Of a DNA stretch of 29,522 nt, positions 8,377 to 14,341 are shown one piece after another; within the stretch, counting starts at the first letter, position 1; each line of letters opens with the position of its first letter. The notes below the pieces were generated by a model. The model searched no databases. It saw only the letters and a list, made by a program, of their open reading frames with translations, and was not told where the DNA came from. The stretch lies in the NCBI GenBank assembly GCA_964478775.1, contig CAYZJC010000022.1, forward strand, positions 1-29,522, in the 5' to 3' direction. The position numbers were made by a program, and so were the translations under genes. This DNA is from PNMQ01 sp964478775. Lineage in GTDB: Bacteria > Pseudomonadota > Alphaproteobacteria > Paracaedibacterales > CAIOTO01.

Positions 8377-8380
8377 CTTT
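8356..8380 (-). promoter_or_regulatory. Candidate IscR type-1 binding site overlapping the isc promoter
   Basis: Read on the minus strand, this 25-base stretch begins AAAGTTGAC and continues AAAATCAGTAGGG. Against the E. coli type-1 consensus (ATASYYGACTRWWWYAGTCRRSTAT, recalled) I count 19 of 25 matches, including both core halves (YYGAC and YAGT-RRS). It covers the -35 element, so bound IscR would block transcription. This is inference from pattern matching. Confidence 0.6.
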
Positions 8381-8442
8381 AAATTCGCACCTAAAAATCA
8401 ATTGTTTTAAGGCAGTCTTGAACAAGGTCCTACTGATTAATA

Positions 8443-8471
8443 ATGACGTGAGAATGGTTTTTTTGTATAAT
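8443..8471 (+). promoter_or_regulatory. Promoter of the GT90 gene
   Basis: ATGACG (8443-8448, four of six to TTGACA), a 17-base spacer, and a perfect TATAAT (8466-8471) lie 40 bases before the start codon at 8511. The promoter is divergent from the isc promoter 70 bases away. Confidence 0.6.
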
Positions 8472-8510
8472 ACGCACACATTTGCGCATACATTTAAAAG
8501 TGGAAAAAAT

Positions 8511-9656
8511 ATGAATTTAGTAAAATACAAACGAACTGTTACATTTTTAGGACTTATAGTTCTCTCATTAGCGGCTTACTTTTACAGAGAATATGACCAA
8601 AATTGTTTTAATTTCCCAAAGGAACATATGATAACACCATGGGCTAAAGATCATGTGCAACGTCAACTATCTGTATTGTCAAAAAAAGTGACCCCGCAAG
8701 AAGTGCAAGAAGCATTTGCCTATTTAAAACAAAGTCTTTCAAAAACGGCTGACCACGTATTAAAGTGCAGCATTCGAAATGGAAAAGTAGATATCGAGAT
8801 AAGCAATGACCACTTTAAACAATTTACCTATTATAAAGTGATGGCGTTTGCTGTTAAGGAATTAAATAACCGCCAATTATTAAAGGATGCTGACTTTATT
8901 ATTAATCTTGGGGACCGTGTTGAATCATTGGTATTGCCTTCACATTTACAACATGTACCAATCTTTGTGTTTGCAAAAGATATGCAATTAAAAACCAATC
9001 AACACTTTATTTTAATTCCAGATGCCTACACCCTCAAGTCATGGCCTTCTATTTATGCGATGCTCAAAGATTATAATGCCTCACACACATGGCAAGAAAA
9101 GAACAATAAATTGTTTTGGCGAGGACAAACATCCGACAAACTAGACAAAACGTTATCTTCCCCGCGCTTGAAATTTGTAAGCTTATCCAAGAGCAAGCCA
9201 GAACAGTTTGACGCCAGGTTTACAAAAATATTTTCACACGATCAAAGCGTAGTTGAACTGGTTAAAGAAAAATATGGTGACATTGTTCCATATGTCTCTA
9301 TTAAAGACCATCTATCCTACAAGTACCAAATTACGCTCGATGGATACACAGTCACCTTCCCAGGATATCTATGGAGACAAGCTTCAAGATGCGTGAATAT
9401 TAAGCAAGACACTGTAGATGCACAATGGTTTTATGAATTATTCCAACCACAGGTTCATTACTTAGCCGTCAATCGCGATTTGTCAAACATTGAAGAAGTC
9501 ATGATGCAAGCGCTTTTAAATGATGATGCAATGAAAGAAATGCAAACAAAAGCTTACCTCGTTGTTGAAGCAGAACTTACACCAGAGAAAATCTTAGGCT
9601 ATTTAGTTGAAATTTTAAATGCTTACATCGTAAAGAATGACAGTCTTTCAACCTAA
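8511..9656 (+). CDS. Membrane-anchored glycosyltransferase, family 90 (CAP10/LpsA-like)
   Basis: This is a 381-residue protein. A single hydrophobic segment at about residues 10-25 (TVTFLGLIVLSLAAYFY) acts as a membrane anchor, probably with the rest facing the opposite side. The catalytic body has the hallmarks of CAP10/GT90 enzymes: LFWRGQTSD (residues 201-209), then HLSYKYQITLDG (from about 267) followed by a short segment leading to RQASRCVNIKQD. Relatives add sugars (often xylose or mannose) to capsule, LPS or proteins; donor and acceptor here are unknown. I chose ATG 8511 because TATAAT at 8466 lies upstream and the TM segment then starts normally; longer in-frame readings run into the isc promoter. 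A surface-glycan role is inferred. Confidence 0.82.
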   Translation: MNLVKYKRTVTFLGLIVLSLAAYFYREYDQNCFNFPKEHMITPWAKDHVQRQLSVLSKKVTPQEVQEAFAYLKQSLSKTADHVLKCSIRNGKVDIEISNDHFKQFTYYKVMAFAVKELNNRQLLKDADFIINLGDRVESLVLPSHLQHVPIFVFAKDMQLKTNQHFILIPDAYTLKSWPSIYAMLKDYNASHTWQEKNNKLFWRGQTSDKLDKTLSSPRLKFVSLSKSKPEQFDARFTKIFSHDQSVVELVKEKYGDIVPYVSIKDHLSYKYQITLDGYTVTFPGYLWRQASRCVNIKQDTVDAQWFYELFQPQVHYLAVNRDLSNIEEVMMQALLNDDAMKEMQTKAYLVVEAELTPEKILGYLVEILNAYIVKNDSLST

Positions 9657-9675
9657 ATTATACACAGATTTTTAT

Positions 9676-10182
9676 TTAAGAAAGTACAAATTCCCTATTC
9701 ACAACCATCTGTTTTGTTATCGTATCGACAGATAAAATGGCATCTTTTGTAAAAGGAATAGTGGAGATCTTATTACAATCAAGGGGCTGCACGTCAATAA
9801 ATGTGCCGGCCCCAAAATCTTGCAAACCTAAGATATTGCCTAAAACACTTCCATCTTCATCAACGACTTGCATACCAACTAAGTCTTCATGATAGAATTC
9901 ATCTTCTGCCACCGCAGGAAGCTGTTCACGGTAAATAAATAATTTTTTTCCCATAAATAATTCTGCCTCATTACGCGTATTACAATTTTCTAAAGTTGCA
10001 ATCACCAAGTGAGGGGAAGATTCCCTAACAGACTTAATCACGCACACCTTTTGTCCTGTCTCATCAAGCAAAGGGCCATACTTCATAATGTCTTTAGGGT
10101 CAGTAGTGTGTGTCCTTATTTTAACTTGCCCTTTAATACCATGCGCTGCAACGATATCACCAAGGCCAACTAGTTTATTCAT
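9676..10182 (-). CDS. rimM: RimM, 16S rRNA processing / 30S maturation factor
   Basis: This is a 168-residue protein. The N-terminal RimM domain opens with LVGLGDIVAAHGIKGQVKIR and includes TRNEAELFMGKKLFIYREQLP. The C-terminal PRC-barrel-like domain includes EFYHEDLVGMQVVDEDGSVLGNI and ends around TIPFTKDAILSVD. RimM helps mature the 30S subunit head by binding ribosomal protein S19. ATG 10182 places the conserved domain at the N terminus; upstream in-frame starts at 10200 and 10275 add unconserved sequence. Unusually, it is not next to rpsP, trmD or rplS, its usual partners. It converges on the GT90 gene with a 19-base gap. Confidence 0.93.
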   Translation of the reverse strand: MNKLVGLGDIVAAHGIKGQVKIRTHTTDPKDIMKYGPLLDETGQKVCVIKSVRESSPHLVIATLENCNTRNEAELFMGKKLFIYREQLPAVAEDEFYHEDLVGMQVVDEDGSVLGNILGLQDFGAGTFIDVQPLDCNKISTIPFTKDAILSVDTITKQMVVNREFVLS

Positions 10183-10334
10183 TTTGTGTAATCCGTTCAT
10201 ATACTGATGTGATGTGTGATCAATTTTGTTCACTTGTACCATACAACGTTTAAAAATACCACACAGAACTGACATAACGAAATTAAAGCTTTCTCAACAC
10301 TCTACAGTTTATTTTTAATAAAATTTTAATTTTT

Positions 10335-10359
10335 AATCATTAATCTAAAATTAGTGATT
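10335..10359. repeat. Inverted repeat just upstream of the acidic secreted protein gene
   Basis: AATCATTAAT and ATTAGTGATT form a 10-bp stem (one G-U pair as RNA) around a CTAAA loop, 18 bases before the start codon. It could be an operator or a leader hairpin close to the ribosome site. A TTAA-N7-TTAA pattern (10315-10329) lies just upstream, but in AT-rich DNA this is weak evidence for CtrA binding. Confidence 0.4.
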
Positions 10360-10377
10360 TTGGTGAATTGTGCTTAA

Positions 10378-11558
10378 ATGATATTAAAAGGACTTTGGTT
10401 ATTGTTAGTGATAGCGCTCTTTCAAGGGCCTATTCTAACATCATACACGTTTTCGCAAGATGACGAAGAGAGTTCAAGTGAGGATGATGAGGATGACTCT
10501 GACGATGAAGATGAGAATGATGATGACTCTGACGATGATGAGGAAGAAAGTGAAAAAAAGGTAACCACAAAAGCATCCAAAAAAGGCGCAGAAAAGCCTG
10601 ACAAGAAAAAAAAGAAAAAGAAAAAGAAAAAGGGTATTGGTGGCGTAGGTAAAAAACTAGGAGGTGTCACTAGCGCCATTCCAGGGGTCGGAGGTAAAGC
10701 CTCACCAGATGAACTGATAAAGTTTCTAACAACATTTCCTGTACAGTTAGCAGAATATATGGGCACATTAGCACAAACCAACGCAATCATTGTACAATCA
10801 CGCATGCAAGGCTCTGACCCAACTATACAACCAGAAATGCTTATTCAAACTTTTGCGACAGTGAGTGAATCTGTTTTTCAATTACAAACAACTATTGTCA
10901 AATTCAGAATGATGCCCTTCATGATGGCTTTAAAAAATTATAACCAGATGTGCTCATCCCCTGCAATGACAGCCGCAATGGCAGCACCAGCAGCAGGTCA
11001 GGTGATTGTGGGGTTGTGTGCAAAAATTGCAGCATTGGACGCGAAAGTTGAAATGGTTTTCGCAGGAGCAGGTTTAGCTGTTGCTAATGGTCTGTCGGCG
11101 CGCGAAAGTATCATGAATAGACTCAATTTAATGGGGGCCGGAGAATTATTAGCACAACTACCACCAATGCCTCCCCTTCCCATGCCCCCTCCCCCAACAG
11201 GAGGTATGTTATCTGGTATGACATCAGGGCTACTCGCTGGTGCAGGCGGAGGCGGTACAAATGCGCTCATTTCCAACATGGCCGCAGGGGCTGTAATGGG
11301 GGGATTGTCTCAACACATGGCTAGTGCNNNNNNNNNNGAGGATTAGCTGGATTAGCAGCAGGTATGAACCCTGGTGCTGCAGGCATGATGGCTGCAGGCA
11401 TCCCGGGAATGACACCAGGGGCTTCACCGACCATGATGGGTGGAATGGCCAATATGATGGGACAAGGCATGAGCTCCTCAATGGCTTCATCATCTAATGC
11501 TGGCTTTATGGGGGCTGCAGGTTCTATGTTTGGCCCTTCTGCTGGCTATGGTCAATAA
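10378..11558 (+). CDS. Secreted acidic / poly-lysine / Pro-Met-Gly-rich protein of unknown function
   Basis: The gene is interrupted by a 10-N gap at 11328-11337. The two sides read in different frames only because the gap length is wrong (true length must be 2 modulo 3). The protein starts with a signal peptide (LWLLLVIALFQGP, residues 6-18), then a Glu/Asp/Ser block (about 28-59), ten consecutive lysines (76-85), a Gly-rich linker, and an alpha-helical middle (about 110-255) with Met-rich helices and two cysteines (Cys192, Cys214). A Pro-rich tract PPMPPLPMPPPP follows, then a long Gly/Ala/Met-rich tail ending SAGYGQ. I do not recognise the family. The composition suggests an exported surface or effector-type protein; this is inference. 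It lies alone between rimM and dnaA, convergent with dnaA. The start has only a weak ribosome site. Confidence 0.75.
10492..10551 (+). repeat. Two 30-bp tandem units encoding the Asp/Ser/Glu block
   Basis: GATGACTCTGACGATGA occurs at 10492-10508 and again at 10522-10538, exactly 30 bases apart. It encodes DDSDD-type repeats in the acidic segment. Repeat-number change would keep the frame. Confidence 0.7.
11328..11337. other. Assembly gap (10 N) inside the acidic secreted protein gene
   Basis: Reading continues GLAGLAAG after the gap in a different frame from the sequence before it. The gap length is therefore a placeholder, not evidence of a frameshift. The surrounding Gly/Ala/Met-rich repeats probably broke the assembly. 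Confidence 0.9.
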
Positions 11559-11590
11559 TAAGACGCAGATTCTCATACTTCATCACAAAA

Positions 11591-12988
11591 CTATTGTGCC
11601 AATGATCGTTGTAATATATCTATTTCACTCGACATTTCTCGTTCATTAGCCTTTAAATCTTCAATTTTTTTTATCGCGTGCATCACTGTGGTATGGTCAC
11701 GCCCCCCAAATTTTTTCCCAATATCTGGCAAAGACTTCGTTGTTAAACACTTACACAAATACATTGCGATCTGCCTTGGTTTAGCGAGTGATTGCGAACG
11801 TCTTGTTGATAACATATCTGTAAGCTTAATGTTATAAAAGTCACATACCTTAAGTTGGATATCATCCATGGTGATAATCCTTCTATTGTTTGATCTTAAA
11901 AGGTCTTTTAGGACTTCTTGCGTGGTATCTAAATCAATTTTTCTACCAACGAGTGTGGAATGGGCCACAACTCGGTTTAAGGCACCTTCTAATTCTCTGA
12001 CATTGGAAACAATACGTGAGGCCAAAAATTCTAAAATTTCTTGCGGAACACTTATTTTCAAAGCCTCCGCTTTTGATGCTAAAATAGAAAGACGCAGTTC
12101 ATAGTTGGTGGGGTGAATATCTGCAACAAGCCCCCAGCCCAAACGAGACTTTAAACGTTCTTCCATGTCTTCAAGGTCTGAGGGTGATTTGTCTGCTGAA
12201 ACGATAATTTGGTGGTTGTGGTCAACAAGGGCATTAAAGGTGTGGAAAAATTCTTCTTGTGTGCTATCCTTCCCCCCCATAAATTGAATGTCATCAATCA
12301 TTAAAATATCAACTGTCCGAAACCTTTCTTTAAAAGAAACAGTGTTTTTAAAACGAAGGGCACGAACAAATTCATACATGAATTTTTCGCCAGACATATA
12401 AATAACTTTTTTCTTGGGGTGTTTTTGCTTAATTTCCCAAGCAATTGCGTGCATTAAATGGGTTTTACCAAGCCCGACCCCTCCGTATAAAAACAAAGGA
12501 TTAAAGGGAGGTGTTTCTGATTCAGCAATGCGCATTGCAGCTGCATAAGCAAGCTCGTTTGGTTTTCCGGGAATAAATGTGTCGAATGTGAACCTTACAT
12601 CCAAAAGTGAAGTGTAGTCTTCTGCAAACTCATCAGTATCATCATCTTCTTTTTTATTTGCAGCAGCCCTGGCCACTTGCAGCTTAAGGTCTTCTTCAGA
12701 TAGTTCTTGTACACAAATTGAATACTCATCAAAGTAGGGGAAAATTTCTTGACACAATTGCAATATTTGACTGCCATATTGACTCTCAACTCTGTCTTTC
12801 ATAAATTCAGACACGACAGCCAGTGTCAGGTGTTGACCATCATACCCCAAAACTTGTATGGGTTGAATCCAGCTTTTATAAAGGCCTTCACCAATATTTT
12901 TCTTAAGGCGAATGCACAAGCTTTCCCATAAGGCCTGTACTTGTCCTGGGTGTAAATAGACCTCTACGCTTTCATCATCCGTAGTCAT
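11591..12988 (-). CDS. dnaA: DnaA, chromosomal replication initiator
   Basis: This is a 465-residue protein with all four DnaA domains: an N-terminal domain (about 18-95), a short acidic linker (about 113-128), an AAA+ ATPase with Walker A GGVGLGKTH (169-177), Walker B DILMIDDIQF (227-236) and a sensor/arginine region around EERLKSRLGWG, and a DNA-binding domain IV with the signature GGRDHTTVMHAIKKIEDL from residue 428. It binds DnaA boxes and opens oriC. AAGGA eight bases before the ATG supports the start. A lipoprotein gene ends 30 bases upstream on the same strand, so the two are probably co-transcribed. Neither dnaN nor an origin with clustered DnaA boxes is present here. Confidence 0.98.
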   Translation of the reverse strand: MTTDDESVEVYLHPGQVQALWESLCIRLKKNIGEGLYKSWIQPIQVLGYDGQHLTLAVVSEFMKDRVESQYGSQILQLCQEIFPYFDEYSICVQELSEEDLKLQVARAAANKKEDDDTDEFAEDYTSLLDVRFTFDTFIPGKPNELAYAAAMRIAESETPPFNPLFLYGGVGLGKTHLMHAIAWEIKQKHPKKKVIYMSGEKFMYEFVRALRFKNTVSFKERFRTVDILMIDDIQFMGGKDSTQEEFFHTFNALVDHNHQIIVSADKSPSDLEDMEERLKSRLGWGLVADIHPTNYELRLSILASKAEALKISVPQEILEFLASRIVSNVRELEGALNRVVAHSTLVGRKIDLDTTQEVLKDLLRSNNRRIITMDDIQLKVCDFYNIKLTDMLSTRRSQSLAKPRQIAMYLCKCLTTKSLPDIGKKFGGRDHTTVMHAIKKIEDLKANEREMSSEIDILQRSLAQ

Positions 12989-13018
12989 TTTATTTTCCTT
13001 ATTGTTTCAAATGAAATC

Positions 13019-13531
13019 TTATTTTTTAATAGATTCAATCTGAAAATCTTCATCATTTAGTTTAATTAGAACGTGTTCGTCATCGGCAATGGTTTGTCTA
13101 TGATCCCCAGGTGTTGTGTAGTTTGCAAACACAAGAATCCCAGTCCCGCTATAACGCGATGGTTTAACGCTCTGGTCATTTAACATCTGCGATCTAATGA
13201 GTTCCCATTCGAATATATCAATTTTTCCACTGTTATCCAATTTGATTTGTTGAGCTTTTGCAAAATATTCTTTAGCTTTCATTTTAGATAAGTTTTGATA
13301 AAGGTCTTTTTCATAAGGAATGACAATATTGACTGTAACTGGGGACGCATCATTCACTTTATCTGAAACATGAAACGATACCTGCTGCAGCCAAACGGGT
13401 GATGTTTCAAACGAAGTCAGTGCCTTCATGGCTGACCCTAAAATATCAGATGTACAGCCCGTTAAGTTAAATAATATTACCCACATGCACAAAAACCGTA
13501 TTAAAAAACGACAAAGCTGTCTGTTTTCCAT
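13019..13531 (-). CDS. Putative lipoprotein upstream of dnaA
   Basis: This is a 170-residue protein with a lipoprotein signal peptide: basic start (MENRQLCRFLIRF), hydrophobic core, and lipobox LTGC with lipidated Cys26. The mature part is beta-rich in places (SPVTVNIVIPYEKDLYQ) with a KAKEYFAKAQQIKLDN helix and an IFEWELIRSQ segment. The pattern vaguely recalls small lipoproteins of secretion systems (TssJ-like), but I cannot assign it. ATG 13531 is chosen because the signal peptide begins there and AAGGA lies ten bases upstream; a TTG at 13555 would only lengthen the n-region. It sits in the same direction as dnaA with a 30-base gap. No secretion-system genes are nearby. Confidence 0.75.
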   Translation of the reverse strand: MENRQLCRFLIRFLCMWVILFNLTGCTSDILGSAMKALTSFETSPVWLQQVSFHVSDKVNDASPVTVNIVIPYEKDLYQNLSKMKAKEYFAKAQQIKLDNSGKIDIFEWELIRSQMLNDQSVKPSRYSGTGILVFANYTTPGDHRQTIADDEHVLIKLNDEDFQIESIKK

Positions 13532-13603
13532 AAAAAATTGTTCCTTATCGACCAATTATTAACTTTTAATCTCTATAATTTCATTTAAGAAGCATCTTAG
13601 CAC

Positions 13604-13747
13604 AACTCTCGTGAGTTTGCATATTGCCTGAATAAAATAGGCAATCTCGGGTTTGTAAAATGTGCCAAGTAAGATAGCCTAATTTACACCTATTGAGGGT
13701 GTTGGTGCTAGTCCTAATTTAACAAGATCATTGAGCCAAGTAGGCTC
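13604..13747 (+). ncRNA. Hairpin-rich stretch upstream of the zincin gene (possible structured leader or small RNA)
   Basis: Four simple stem-loops follow each other: AACTC/GAGTT (13604-13617), ATTGCCT/AGGCAAT (13623-13645), ACACC/GGTGT (13686-13702) and GAGCC/GGCTC (13733-13747). Two short direct repeats are interleaved: GCCAAGTA occurs twice and CCTAATTTA occurs twice. I recognise no known RNA family. It may be a structured 5' leader of the downstream gene, an independent small RNA, or a decayed repeat element. Confidence 0.3.
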
Positions 13748-13770
13748 TATTACATACCAAGAGGGATCAA

Positions 13771-14163
13771 ATGTCACACGCTTTAAACAACGTTGCGTCT
13801 ATTGCAGATTTACCAGCACTCATATATCTTCAACAAGTTGCGCATGAAACAATAGAACTCGTTCCTGAAAATATGCGAGAAAAAGCACGAAAAATAAAAA
13901 TTGTGATTGAAAATTATGCTGATAAGGAAACCTTAAAAAGCTTACAAATTGACGATAAGTATGAGTTACTTGGACTCTATAGAGGGACCCCAATCCCCAT
14001 CAAAAACATTTTTCAAGATTCTAGTTTACCTGACTACATCTTTTTGTACCGTTGTCCAATTATTCGTTATTCCATTGAAAATCAACAACTGATACCCACA
14101 CTCATTCACCAAGTCATGATGCATGAATTGGGACACCATTTTGGCAATCACAAATTTCTATAG
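13771..14163 (+). CDS. Short zincin-like metalloprotease (PF06262/DUF1025 type)
   Basis: This 130-residue protein has the arrangement of the minimal bacterial zincin family: an N-terminal helix with LVPENMREKARKIKIVIENYAD, a central LLGLYRGTPIP followed by a YIFLYRCPIIRY strand, and a C-terminal zinc site HELGHHFG (His118, Glu119, His122). The third ligand is uncertain; His127 is a candidate. The protein stops four residues after the second Gly of the motif, earlier than family members that usually continue with a D/E-rich tail, so it may be slightly truncated. AGAGGG before the ATG supports the start. Substrates are unknown for most of this family. Confidence 0.8.
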   Translation: MSHALNNVASIADLPALIYLQQVAHETIELVPENMREKARKIKIVIENYADKETLKSLQIDDKYELLGLYRGTPIPIKNIFQDSSLPDYIFLYRCPIIRYSIENQQLIPTLIHQVMMHELGHHFGNHKFL

Positions 14164-14177
14164 CCTGTCACTTACTC

Positions 14178-14259
14178 ATCTGGTGTAAGCGTCATTTCGT
14201 AACTCATGTAGTCATACCTACATACCATTCTTCATTTCTGTATGACGCGTATACCAGAT
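14178..14259. repeat. Long imperfect inverted repeat with nested hairpin between zincin gene and lon
   Basis: Two 18-base arms (14178-14195 and 14242-14259) are complementary at 16 of 18 positions; they begin ATCTGGT and end GCGTCAT. Inside the 46-base loop ATGTAG/CTACAT forms a second perfect hairpin. It lies just after the zincin gene and may terminate transcription, but its size suggests a dispersed palindromic element. The following bases (about 14300-14335, with GAGGTCCCTCACCCTTC) also look like a decayed genomic repeat. Confidence 0.55.
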
Positions 14260-14341
14260 TTTAACAACAAGCCCAGAGTATGCATTGAATGTGGAAATAT
14301 GAGGTAAGGAAAATCCGAGGTCCCTCACCCTTCTATTGTTT

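Noticed and set aside
9658..9666. TTATACACA, a DnaA-box-like sequence between the GT90 gene and rimM
   Set aside because: It is a single box with no cluster or AT-rich unwinding region; dnaA lies 2 kb away without further boxes, so it is not support for an origin.
10315..10329. TTAA-N7-TTAA upstream of the exported acidic protein gene as a CtrA site
   Set aside because: It lacks the final C and lies in extremely AT-rich DNA where chance matches are frequent.
10422..10805. Long minus-strand open frame rich in Ser and Phe opposite the acidic protein gene
   Set aside because: It is the complement of GAT/GAG and AAA codon repeats; its Ser and Phe runs are a by-product and it has no start signals.
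11328..11558. Apparent frameshift or pseudogene in the exported acidic protein gene
   Set aside because: The break coincides with a 10-N placeholder and the frame after it continues the same Gly/Met-rich composition.
13019..13531. Naming the lipoprotein TssJ and inferring a type VI secretion system
   Set aside because: The resemblance is vague and no other secretion gene is in the window.
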